Source of the DNA: Candidatus Poribacteria bacterium
GTDB lineage: Bacteria; Poribacteria; WGA-4E; WGA-3G
Reading direction: 5' to 3'
Length of the DNA stretch: 64,000 nucleotides
NCBI GenBank assembly: GCA_028821605.1
Contig: JAPPFM010000056.1
Span: 252,988 to 316,987 of the forward strand
Part shown: positions 1 through 6,955 of the stretch, in pieces
How the letters are laid out: every line of letters begins with the position of its first letter
How positions within the stretch are numbered: position 1 is the first letter of the stretch
Notes under the pieces: generated by a model
What the model saw: the letters and a program-made list of their open reading frames with translations, nothing else
The model's database searches: none
Told to the model about the DNA's origin: nothing
Position numbers and translations under genes: made by a program

Positions 1-297
1 AATTTAGACGATATCCTCACCGTCGATCATATTGACGTGTTTTTCGTTGCACCCTCGGATTTAGCGACCTCTATGGGGCATATCGGGAACTTAACGCACC
101 CAGATGTCCAGAACACAATAGACACCGCACTCGCGCGCATCCAAGCAGCAGGACGGGTTGCTGGCACCTTGGCACTTGATGCCATGGTAGAGAAATATGT
201 CAAGGCGGGTGTACGGCTCTTAATGACAGGTGTTGGTGGATGGATTACGTCCGGTGCAGCAGCATATAAAGAACGCGCAGAAGGCGCGAAACCCTAA
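1..297 (+). CDS. HpcH/HpaI-type aldolase, C-terminal part (5' end outside window)
   Basis: The reading frame is open from base 1 and ends at TAA 295-297, so only the last 98 codons are present. The segment FVAPSDLATSMG followed by HPDVQ matches the end of the HpcH/HpaI (2-keto-3-deoxy-sugar-acid / 2,4-dihydroxyheptenedioate) aldolase barrel, where a phosphate/carboxylate-binding PSDL loop precedes the last helices. Family members cleave 2-keto-3-deoxy acids to pyruvate plus an aldehyde using a divalent metal. The metal-binding and catalytic residues lie upstream and cannot be checked. It converges on an L-fuconate dehydratase, which would produce a 2-keto-3-deoxy acid, so a role in deoxy-sugar acid breakdown is a reasonable inference. 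The exact substrate is unknown. Confidence 0.75.
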   Translation, partial: NLDDILTVDHIDVFFVAPSDLATSMGHIGNLTHPDVQNTIDTALARIQAAGRVAGTLALDAMVEKYVKAGVRLLMTGVGGWITSGAAAYKERAEGAKP

Positions 298-337
298 CAG
301 ATTTAACTTTGATAGTAGTCTCTCTTCCTTCTCATCA

Positions 338-362
338 GCGCGGTTTTTAACCGCGCATTTTC
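338..362 (+). terminator. Intrinsic terminator between convergent genes
   Basis: GCGCGGTT at 338-345 and AACCGCGC at 349-356 form an 8-bp perfect stem with a 3-nt loop, followed by ATTTTCGTT. It sits 41 bp after the aldolase stop. The T-run is on the + side, so it should mainly end the aldolase transcript. Its GGTT/AACC core resembles other palindromes in this window. Confidence 0.7.
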
Positions 363-372
363 GTTAAGGCAA

Positions 373-1707
373 CTATGCCAAAAAAGTGATCCCCCCAGAT
401 GCCTCTCGTCCCTGCCATACTGATCCTGTCGGATAGGTATGCTTCTCGACGAAGTCCGCGTACATTTCAAGTCCCCAACCGAGTGCCGTTGGTGTGACAT
501 AAGCACCGTTACGCACCTGAATCGGATGTAAGAAAACGTCCTCTTGTAGGAAGTTGAGGTATTCAACAACCTGTGTCTCCGAGTGCGCTGCAGCGCAAAT
601 CTGATCCCATATAGCGTAGTGTTGAATCATATTGCACAGACCGATACCACCACCGTGCGGACAGACAGGTATATCATACTTTGCCACCATTAAAATGACT
701 CCTAACACATCATTGACACCCCCAAGCCGCGTCGCGTCAATCTGACAATACTGGATCGCACCACTTGTAATCAACTGCTTGAAGATAACCGGCGACGGAA
801 CCTGTTCTCCCGTTGCAACACCGATACCATGTTTCTCTAAGGCACGTGCGATTTTCACGAAGCCGAGGACATCATCGCGGGCTGTCGGTTCCTCAATCCA
901 GGTCGGCTTGAACACTGCCAATTCTTCCATGTAGGCGATGGCTTCATCAACACCCCAAATCTGGTTTGCATCCAGCATCAAACGTGCTTCTGAGCCGATC
1001 GCCTCGCGTATGAAGGCGAGCCGTTTCTTGTCAAATTCCAAATCCTGTCCGACCTTCATTTTGAAGCAGTCGAGTCCATCCGCTTTCACCTGATTTACTG
1101 TCTCAATAATCTGTTCGTCTGTCAGACCGAGCCATCCCGCGGTGGAATACGCCTTCGGTCCCTGTTGACGAAGTGCTTGCTCGCGGGCTTCACAACTGTC
1201 TTGGTGTGTATTGAGAATTGCCTCTGCTTCATCAGGTGTCAGGGCATCCCGCAGATACCGCCAATCGATGCACTGCACAATCTTCTCCGGTGGTAAATCG
1301 ACGAGGAGTTTCCAGAGCGGTTTATCAACCAATTTTGCCCAAGCATCCCACATCGCATTGACAATACTGCCGATCGCCATCCGATTAACGCCATCCGCAA
1401 GCCAGCGCAGCTGGTGATGGTCTACGAGCAGTCTATGGAACGCGCCCGGATCATTAACGAAAGTCTCCATTTCCATCCCCACAACGAGTTGCGCGAGATC
1501 TTTAACCCCGTATGCGATCCAGTCGTTTCCGGCACCAGCAGTGAACGCCACTGATATGCCTTGGTGTCCTGTACTTGTCTCTATCATCGTTAGTACAGCT
1601 GAGTAATTCGGTTTCTTATGAAACGGATCAGAGCCGAGTAAAGTGTCTGATGTAGGAACGCGTAGATCTACAACCTTAACGTTTTTAATCTTTCCTGAAG
1701 TTTTCAT
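373..1707 (-). CDS. fucD: L-fuconate dehydratase (enolase superfamily, MR/MLE type)
   Basis: 444 residues, the usual length for this family. It dehydrates L-fuconate to 2-keto-3-deoxy-L-fuconate in the non-phosphorylated fucose pathway. The fuconate-dehydratase hallmark YSTAGWLGLTDE is at about 187-198. General-base lysines K216 and K218 are in FKMKVG. Mg ligands are visible as DANQ (D246), EEP (E272/E273) and TGEQ (E301), and the catalytic-site His is in CPHGGG (H351). The start is ATG 1705-1707 with AGAGG about 10 nt upstream. It is divergent from the cobalamin adenosyltransferase with a 44-bp shared promoter region, and convergent with an aldolase that may act on its product. Other acid-sugar dehydratases of the superfamily are possible, but the WLG block favours fuconate. 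Confidence 0.8.
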   Translation of the reverse strand: MKTSGKIKNVKVVDLRVPTSDTLLGSDPFHKKPNYSAVLTMIETSTGHQGISVAFTAGAGNDWIAYGVKDLAQLVVGMEMETFVNDPGAFHRLLVDHHQLRWLADGVNRMAIGSIVNAMWDAWAKLVDKPLWKLLVDLPPEKIVQCIDWRYLRDALTPDEAEAILNTHQDSCEAREQALRQQGPKAYSTAGWLGLTDEQIIETVNQVKADGLDCFKMKVGQDLEFDKKRLAFIREAIGSEARLMLDANQIWGVDEAIAYMEELAVFKPTWIEEPTARDDVLGFVKIARALEKHGIGVATGEQVPSPVIFKQLITSGAIQYCQIDATRLGGVNDVLGVILMVAKYDIPVCPHGGGIGLCNMIQHYAIWDQICAAAHSETQVVEYLNFLQEDVFLHPIQVRNGAYVTPTALGWGLEMYADFVEKHTYPTGSVWQGREASGGITFLA

Positions 1708-1714
1708 ATTTCTT

Positions 1715-1743
1715 TTGACCTCTTTTTTGACAAAGTATATAAT
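1715..1743 (+). promoter_or_regulatory. Sigma-70-type promoter placed for a leaderless transcript
   Basis: TTGACC at 1715-1720, a 17-bp spacer and a perfect TATAAT at 1738-1743. Only 8 bases separate the -10 box from the ATG at 1752, so transcription would start at or next to the start codon. No Shine-Dalgarno sequence is present. The mRNA of the adenosyltransferase is therefore predicted to be leaderless. Confidence 0.65.
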
Positions 1744-1751
1744 GGATTGAC

Positions 1752-2294
1752 ATGAAAATCTACACTAAATTTGGTGATTCTGGAGAGACCGCCCTTTTCG
1801 GAGGGATGCGGCTTCGGAAAGATGCCCCACGCATCGAGGCAATCGGTACTGTTGATGAACTGAACGCCTATATCGGCTATGCGCAAACGCTGATTGATGA
1901 TGCTGATCTTTCCGAACTTATGACGCGGATCCAAAATCACCTCTTCTCGGTCGGGGCAGATTTGGCGACACCAGAGACACACGCGAAGGCTGCTGAGTTT
2001 CGTATATCGGCAGATTTCACGACAGAGATGGAAACTGCAATAGATGCACTTTCTGCGGAACTTCCACCGCTGACGAACTTTATTTTACCCGGTGGATGCA
2101 CTGCCGGTGCTATTTTACATATTGCGCGCGTCGTCTGTCGCCGAAGCGAACGGTGTGTCGTCCGCCTCGCACGCGAAGAAGATGTTAATCCTGAGATAAT
2201 TCGGAGTTTGAACAGACTTTCGGATCTTCTGTTTGTTCTTGCTCGAACAGTGAATTTCCGAGCAAACGCTTCGGAACCGATTTGGGAATCCTAA
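1752..2294 (+). CDS. pduO: PduO-type cob(I)alamin adenosyltransferase
   Basis: 180 residues, full length for the PduO/MMAB family, which transfers the adenosyl group of ATP to cob(I)alamin to make coenzyme B12. The start KIYTKFGDSGETALFGG is the family ATP-binding N-terminus. RIEAIGTVDELNAYIG, FILPGG, ARVVCRRSER and SLNRLSD are the other conserved blocks, with the RRSER arginines contacting ATP. The protein is cytoplasmic, with no signal peptide. No B12-dependent enzyme or other cobalamin gene is in the window, so it probably serves salvage. The start is set by the promoter, whose -10 box ends 8 nt upstream. G-D-S-G replaces the more common GDDG, a mild change. Confidence 0.9.
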   Translation: MKIYTKFGDSGETALFGGMRLRKDAPRIEAIGTVDELNAYIGYAQTLIDDADLSELMTRIQNHLFSVGADLATPETHAKAAEFRISADFTTEMETAIDALSAELPPLTNFILPGGCTAGAILHIARVVCRRSERCVVRLAREEDVNPEIIRSLNRLSDLLFVLARTVNFRANASEPIWES

Positions 2295-2323
2295 TTGAAC
2301 TTTTAAAACGGATTGTATTATAC
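2295..2323 (+). promoter_or_regulatory. Sigma-70-type promoter of the tandem-repeat lipoprotein gene
   Basis: TTGAAC at 2295-2300, a 17-bp spacer, and TTATAC at 2318-2323. It begins directly after the stop codon of the adenosyltransferase gene. The resulting leader would be about 60 nt and ends in a good AAGGAG ribosome site. Confidence 0.55.
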
Positions 2324-2391
2324 AAGGTGATGTGTTAAAATTGAAAGACTTTTACACTTCATTTTATAAATTTTACGAAGGAGAATGAATT

Positions 2392-3162
2392 ATGAATTTA
2401 AAATTTGCAAACCTCTTTTTCATAGTTCTCATCGTACTCGTTGCACTGGCAGGTTGTGATAGAGGACAAAGGGTAATGATGGATAGCATGCCCTCAGCGG
2501 ATGCTACCATGGATGACACCATGACTGATATGGAAGCGGTTCCAGTGAAGTTTATTTTGTTGATTGATTATCCGGAGAGTGGGAAGGATGCTTATATCGC
2601 ATGGGTCACATCCGTTGTACCAGCCCTGCAAGCACCCGAAGAGGTCGTTCGGATAAGATCTTACGACAACGAGGACCCGGAAATGAGTCCTAATCGGCTC
2701 GTCGAATGGGAATTCAACAGTTTCCTCGATATGGCGACCTATCTGAATCGTCCAGAGATCGCTGCCATACTCGGAGATATTCCGAACCATACAAGCGTAA
2801 CAACCGCGCACACGTTTATCGAGCGTTCCGACTATTCAAAAGGCGAGGAAGGCAATTGGCAGATAAAAAGTATTCTTCTGATTGATTATCCACTTAGTGG
2901 GAAACAGGCGTATTTGGAATGGGTTGCGTCCGTTTCTCATATAACCATCGGACCGCCTCAGTTGAAAGCGACGACCGCTTACGACAACTATTATGGTGAA
3001 TCTCCGCACCGGCTTGTCGAATTTGATTTTGCAAGTCGAGAGGATGCTGATGCCTATGAGCAGTTGGAAGAGATAATGGCACTCCAGGTTGAACTTGACA
3101 ACCAAGCGGGTAGCTGGGTGCTACATACATTTGAGTTAAGATCAGATTACATCAACGAATAA
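2392..3162 (+). CDS. Lipoprotein with two tandem homologous domains, function unknown
   Basis: 256 residues. An N-terminal hydrophobic segment ends in the lipobox LVALAGC with the lipid-accepting Cys at position 22. After a Met/Asp-rich linker come two copies of a domain of about 100 residues (about 53-150 and 159-254). Each opens with ILLIDYP-x-SGK-x-AY-x-x-W, has a central YDN...P-x-RLVE-[WF]-[ED]-F block and ends in TF-x-x-RSDY. Two fused ~100-residue alpha/beta domains of this kind suggest a fused dimeric alpha-beta barrel, but I recognise no named family. The start has AAGGAG 8-9 nt upstream, with its own promoter and terminator, so it is monocistronic. Confidence 0.7.
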   Translation: MNLKFANLFFIVLIVLVALAGCDRGQRVMMDSMPSADATMDDTMTDMEAVPVKFILLIDYPESGKDAYIAWVTSVVPALQAPEEVVRIRSYDNEDPEMSPNRLVEWEFNSFLDMATYLNRPEIAAILGDIPNHTSVTTAHTFIERSDYSKGEEGNWQIKSILLIDYPLSGKQAYLEWVASVSHITIGPPQLKATTAYDNYYGESPHRLVEFDFASREDADAYEQLEEIMALQVELDNQAGSWVLHTFELRSDYINE

Positions 3163-3188
3163 TGCTTCACAATTGCTTTTGTCCCAGT

Positions 3189-3220
3189 AGGCGCGCTTTC
3201 CGAGCGCGCCTTTCTTTTTT
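3189..3220 (+). terminator. Intrinsic terminator
   Basis: GGCGCGC at 3190-3196 and GCGCGCC at 3204-3210 form a 7-bp GC stem with a 7-nt loop, followed by TTTCTTTTTT. It ends the lipoprotein transcript 27 bp after its stop codon and abuts the end of the convergent aldo/keto reductase gene. Confidence 0.85.
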
Positions 3221-3223
3221 ATT

Positions 3224-4210
3224 TCACCGTGCAGGTCCTGGACCGCTGTATTCCCTACCGAACGCCAAACTATGGGGTTCCTCAAAGGGTCGAAACGGCA
3301 CCATATCCGCGATCTCCTGAAGCCGTTCTAATACTTCCGAGGGCAATGGACCCGCTTCAACCGCACGGACATTCTGTTCAACCTCTTCCACAGATCTCGC
3401 CCCCACCAACACCGTAGAAATATCAGGATTGGATATAACCATACGGATACCTGCCTCTGGAAGCGAGAGTTCGATTTCATCCAAAAACTGATAAAGCACT
3501 TTGAACTGTCCCTGACGCGGACGGCTAAGCCACCATACCCCCGTCTCTACTTCGGCGTGGCGGCGTGACAATGCGCCTTGTTGTAAGGGAGCACCGATGA
3601 CAATTCCCATATTCTGTCGTTTCGCTTCTGGGAAAATTGAGATTGCCGCTTCACGCCAGAGTAGACTATAATTCTGCGCTGCCAATACCACATCGTAGAC
3701 CCCTGTTGCCATAATTGCGGGGAGTTGATGTGCAGTTGTCCCACCTAATCCTGTGAAACGGACAATCCCTTCCGCTTTGAGTTCCGCCAACAACTCACAG
3801 ACCGGTCCATCAAATGTCTCGTGGCTTGTCCACCAATCGTATTGTCCCGGACGATCCGGTTCATGCACCATCAGGATGTCAATAGTATCTCTTTTCAGCA
3901 AACGCAGACTCTCTTCAACCGATTGCCGTAGGAGTTGTTTATCCTTCGGATCGAAAGGTTGTGGTCTGCCGCCGATTTTCGTGGAGAGGTAATGCGGCTG
4001 CAACACACCCTCTAAAGCTTCCCCAACGACTTCTTCACTGTTGCCGTAACTCGGTGCGGTATCAACATAATTGACACCGAGTTCCAAAGCGCGTCGGATA
4101 GCGTTATGTCCGTCAGCGCGATTCCCACCGCCAGCCGTTGAGACAAAGAGTCCGCCCATTCCTAAGACGCTCACTTCAAGCCCAGTCCGCCCAAGAATTC
4201 GTTTTTCCAT
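3224..4210 (-). CDS. Aldo/keto reductase
   Basis: 328 residues from MEKRILGRTGLEVS. The start is ATG 4208-4210 with AAGGG about 7 nt upstream; an in-frame extension to 4294 lacks a ribosome site and overlaps the promoter. The AKR catalytic tetrad is visible: D50 and Y55 in VDTAPSYGNSE, K78 in STKIGG, and H116 in MVHEPD. Such enzymes reduce or oxidise sugar aldehydes or ketones with NADP(H). The sequence most resembles the D-threo-aldose/L-fucose dehydrogenase-like and pyridoxal dehydrogenase-like branch. With the nearby fuconate dehydratase, L-fucose oxidation is a tempting but unproven role. Its 5' end and promoter region have been duplicated immediately upstream. Confidence 0.8.
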   Translation of the reverse strand: MEKRILGRTGLEVSVLGMGGLFVSTAGGGNRADGHNAIRRALELGVNYVDTAPSYGNSEEVVGEALEGVLQPHYLSTKIGGRPQPFDPKDKQLLRQSVEESLRLLKRDTIDILMVHEPDRPGQYDWWTSHETFDGPVCELLAELKAEGIVRFTGLGGTTAHQLPAIMATGVYDVVLAAQNYSLLWREAAISIFPEAKRQNMGIVIGAPLQQGALSRRHAEVETGVWWLSRPRQGQFKVLYQFLDEIELSLPEAGIRMVISNPDISTVLVGARSVEEVEQNVRAVEAGPLPSEVLERLQEIADMVPFRPFEEPHSLAFGREYSGPGPAR

Positions 4211-4302
4211 GGTTATCCCTTTTGTTGATTTAGCAGAATTGGTACGTACAATGGAATAGAGTTTACAATAGATTCCACGGAAGGTCAACACCAAAATCCG
4301 TT
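4184..4302. repeat. Duplicated 5' end and promoter of the aldo/keto reductase, copy 1
   Basis: This stretch holds the first codons of the reductase and its upstream region. It is repeated imperfectly at 4357-4404 plus 4701-4775. Both copies carry AGAATTCGTTTTTCCAT, then CTTTTGTTGATTTA and TTTACAATAGATTCC. Copy 1 is intact and drives the gene; copy 2 is a remnant encoding only the peptide MEKRILGRT and is split by an insertion. Confidence 0.75.
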
Positions 4303-4433
4303 TCTATTGCAACAAGGGGTTTCACTCCATGGCTCCTGCAACCGCGACAAGGTCAAGTCCGTCCGAGAATTCGTTTTTCCATAACTATTCCTTTTGTTGA
4401 TTTAACTTGAGTTCGATAAAAAAGGTCGGTTCT

Positions 4434-4536
4434 TGTAGGTTGGGTTGAACGAAGATTTACTAAAAACGGCACAAAGCAAACAACTTCACGCGACACCCAG
4501 AAACCTGAAATTACCAAAGCGCGAGTGAAACCCAAC
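4434..4536 (+). repeat. ~103-bp end-conserved repeat, copy A1
   Basis: Begins TGTAGGTTGGGTT and ends GTGAAACCCAAC. The two ends can pair (GTTGGGTT with AACCCAAC) around an ~80-nt core. Other copies are at 4564-4667 (inverted), 15751-15852 (inverted) and 50731-50834. Length is conserved (102-104 bp) but cores are not visibly alike. Confidence 0.65.
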
Positions 4537-4563
4537 GCATTCTCTACCAATGACGTTTGGAGT

Positions 4564-4667
4564 GTTGGGTTTCGCTATATCCATCTCCAAGAATAGGGCA
4601 TCGAAAACTGGCACTCTCCGTGTAAGCTGAAAAATTTTCGGTCTTTTACCGCTCTACCCAACCTACA
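4564..4667 (-). repeat. ~103-bp end-conserved repeat, copy A2
   Basis: Inverted relative to copy A1: begins GTTGGGTTTCGC and ends ACCCAACCTACA. Together A1 and A2 form the inside of the 296-bp insertion. Confidence 0.65.
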
Positions 4668-4825
4668 TTTACACCTCAATTTTTATTATCGAACTCGCGT
4701 TTGATTTAGCAAAATTGGCACGTATGATGGAACAGAATTTACAATAGATTCCGCCTTGCGTCAACGTCAAAAATCCTACATTCAATTAGAAACAACCCCC
4801 GCGCCCCTACCAAAAGTAAAATTTA

Positions 4826-4854
4826 TTGACACAGTCCAACCAAGTGTGCTAAAT
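4826..4854 (+). promoter_or_regulatory. Sigma-70-type promoter of the PhyH gene
   Basis: Perfect TTGACA at 4826-4831, a 17-bp spacer and CTAAAT at 4849-4854, giving a leader of about 65 nt before the ATG at 4926. Confidence 0.6.
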
Positions 4855-4925
4855 TGATTATCAATATTTATTACCGCAATCTCACAGCTAAGTTTGAAGC
4901 CTGTAGATAATAGGAGACTGAGCGT

Positions 4926-5711
4926 ATGAGCGATCTACAGTTACAACAATACCTCTTCGACGTGCAAGGCTACCTTGTCATTGAGAATGTCTTGAGTCCA
5001 GAAGAGGTCGCAGCACTCAATCAATGTATTGACGAACAACAACTCCCTACACCGGGGAAGGTGCAAAGATTTGGAAGTGCCCCTGATGGTCCCGGTTTTC
5101 TGCAGTGGGGACAACCGTTTTGCAATTTACTCGACCATCCTGAGATTATGCCAATACTTCAATTTCGCTTAGGCGATTGCTTTCGGCTCGACCGTATTTA
5201 CGGGATGTATATGCAGGAAGGAATGCCGCGCGGACATCTGCATGCCGACTATGGTGCCACTTCTCCGACAGCAAGAGCGCAACCGGGAGAATACTACTCT
5301 TTCCGAGATAACGAGATTCATAACGGCTTCGTTGTTGTGACGTGGAACCTCGCCGACACCGGACCGGATTATGGTGGATTTTGCTGTATTCCGGGCAGCC
5401 ACAAAGGCAATTTCAAACTACCACAACAGATCGCTGAGGCACCCCAAGACGCACCTTGTGTCGTCATTCCGAATGCCCCTGCAGGTTCAGCGATTCTATT
5501 TACCGAAGCACTGACACACGGCACGGCGGCGTGGAACGGTAAGCACCAACGCAGGTCCCTTCTGTATAAGTATTGCGTTTCGCACATCGCGTGGACTTCG
5601 CGACGCGTAGCAATACCGGAAGATATAGAAATTACAGAACGTCAAAAGATTCTCTTCCGTGAACCTGCTGACCCGTATCGTCATTTCCCATCGCTATTTG
5701 AAGCAGCATAA
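4926..5711 (+). CDS. Phytanoyl-CoA dioxygenase (PhyH) family Fe(II)/2-oxoglutarate oxygenase
   Basis: 261 residues, typical of bacterial PhyH proteins. The N-terminal pattern YLFDVQGYLVIENVLSPEEV is the family signature. The iron facial triad is visible as H106-x-D108 in HLHADYG and H198 in LTHGTAAW, and R209 or R210 should bind 2-oxoglutarate. The protein is cytoplasmic. Substrates of environmental PhyH proteins are mostly unknown and cannot be read from sequence. It has its own TTGACA promoter and an AGGAG ribosome site. It is followed after 70 bp by an Ldh2-family dehydrogenase on the same strand, so the two may act on one small-molecule substrate. Confidence 0.85.
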   Translation: MSDLQLQQYLFDVQGYLVIENVLSPEEVAALNQCIDEQQLPTPGKVQRFGSAPDGPGFLQWGQPFCNLLDHPEIMPILQFRLGDCFRLDRIYGMYMQEGMPRGHLHADYGATSPTARAQPGEYYSFRDNEIHNGFVVVTWNLADTGPDYGGFCCIPGSHKGNFKLPQQIAEAPQDAPCVVIPNAPAGSAILFTEALTHGTAAWNGKHQRRSLLYKYCVSHIAWTSRRVAIPEDIEITERQKILFREPADPYRHFPSLFEAA

Positions 5712-5781
5712 TAGATATGGTACGGGGCGTACCCTCCGAATCGCGACTTCTTAATATAGGACACAGAGAACCGAAAGCTAT

Positions 5782-6840
5782 ATGCCAAATTTTACGCAGA
5801 ACCAGTTACAGAAAATCGCAACTGACATCTTTGAAGCCGGAGGTGTTCCAAGCGATGAAGCAGAGATTATCGGGGAATTGCTCGTCGCTTCAAACCTTGC
5901 CGGGCATGATTCCCACGGCGTTCTCCGCATTCCGCAATATATTGGACTCATCGAATCCGGACTTATTCAACCCGGAGCACCGATGGAGATTGAACGTGAG
6001 TCGGCTTCACATGCACTCATCAACGGCAATTGGGGGTTTGGACATGTCATTGCACAAAAGGCGATGTCGCTTGCAATAGAGAAGGCGAAATCAAGTACGA
6101 TCAGTGCAATCAGTGTCTATAACTGTAATCACATCGGACGTATTGGAAGCTATCCGATGATGGCAGCTGAAACCAACATGGTAGGCATCACGATGGTGAA
6201 TGCCGGTGGGACTGCACTATATGTTGCGCCGTTCGGTGGACGAGATGGTCGGCTTGCGACGAATCCTATCGCAATTGCCACACCGACACGCGAGGGACAC
6301 CCGATTCTGCTTGACATCACAAGTAGTGTTGTCGCGCAGGGTAAGATTCGCGTCGCAGTGAATCGTGGAGAATCTGTTCCACTCGGTTGGCTGATCAACA
6401 ATGAAGGCGAACCAACACAGGACCCACGAGATTTAATCGAACCTCCACACGGTGCGTTGTTACCGCTCGGAGGGATTGTTGGACACAAAGGATATGCACT
6501 CGGTCTGATGATTGACATTTTAGGAGGGGCGTTGTCCGGCGCAGGCTGTAGTGGATCGGGGAACACCCGTCTTCAGAACGGTGTCCTGATGATTGCACTG
6601 GATATCGCTAATTTTACACCGCTTGACGATTTTTATGACCATGTTGATGGACTCGTTGCCCATGTGAAAGCCTCACCAACCGCACCTGGATTCGATGAAA
6701 TCTTGACACCTGGAGAAATCGAAGCACGCCAGACAGAGCGTCGTTTACGCGAAGGCATTCCAATCGATGACGAAACGTGGCGACAGATTCAAGAGACTGC
6801 AACACAGGTGGGTCTCTCGTGCTTAAATCTTGAAAGTTAA
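5782..6840 (+). CDS. Ldh2 (malate/L-lactate/sulfolactate) family NAD(P)-dependent dehydrogenase
   Basis: 352 residues, normal length for the family. SNLAGHDSHGVLRIPQY is the hallmark with the catalytic His, NHIGRIGSYPMMAA is the second active-site block with another His, and ATNPIAIATPT followed by LLDITSSVVAQGKI is the nucleotide- and substrate-binding region. Members oxidise 2-hydroxy acids such as malate, ureidoglycolate, sulfolactate or 2,3-diketogulonate; the sequence does not decide among them. No strong ribosome site precedes ATG 5782. It follows the PhyH gene in the same direction and may share its transcript. In-frame extension upstream is blocked. Confidence 0.8.
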   Translation: MPNFTQNQLQKIATDIFEAGGVPSDEAEIIGELLVASNLAGHDSHGVLRIPQYIGLIESGLIQPGAPMEIERESASHALINGNWGFGHVIAQKAMSLAIEKAKSSTISAISVYNCNHIGRIGSYPMMAAETNMVGITMVNAGGTALYVAPFGGRDGRLATNPIAIATPTREGHPILLDITSSVVAQGKIRVAVNRGESVPLGWLINNEGEPTQDPRDLIEPPHGALLPLGGIVGHKGYALGLMIDILGGALSGAGCSGSGNTRLQNGVLMIALDIANFTPLDDFYDHVDGLVAHVKASPTAPGFDEILTPGEIEARQTERRLREGIPIDDETWRQIQETATQVGLSCLNLES

Positions 6841-6955
6841 TTGTAATACGTCTAATTGAGAAGGTTTTCGCCAATTTTTAGAATCTCAACTCAAATACGT
6901 CTCCATTTTTCGGTACAACATCAAATGTTGCGATTTTACCGAAGAGGTACGATGG

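Larger units (their letters stand above)
4405..4700. mobile_element. 296-bp MITE-like insertion with inverted ends and 8-bp target duplication
   Basis: The left end ACTTGAGTTCGATAA and the right end TTATCGAACTCGCGT are inverted repeats matching at 13 of 15 positions. The element is flanked by TTGATTTA at 4397-4404 and again at 4701-4708. The uninterrupted paralogous locus at 4223-4230 has a single TTGATTTA, which gives an empty-site comparison. There is no transposase reading frame inside, so movement would need a transposase in trans. The interior is two head-to-head copies of the ~103-bp repeat. The 8-bp duplication does not by itself identify the parental IS family. Confidence 0.75.
4211..4925. 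other. 715-bp gene-free region with a decayed promoter duplication and a nested insertion
   Basis: The stretch holds the promoter of the aldo/keto reductase, a degenerate second copy of that promoter and of the first nine codons, a 296-bp insertion with inverted ends inside that copy, two small ~103-bp repeats inside the insertion, and the promoter of the PhyH gene. The 65-codon frame here (4353-4550, minus strand) is the remnant plus inserted DNA and is not a gene. Confidence 0.7.

Noticed and set aside
4353..4550. 65-codon frame ending in MEKRILGRT
   Set aside because: It joins the remnant of the duplicated reductase start to inserted repeat DNA; not a gene.
5717..6079. 120-codon frame overlapping the start of the Ldh2 gene
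   Set aside because: Out of frame with the conserved Ldh2 N-terminus and without recognisable features.
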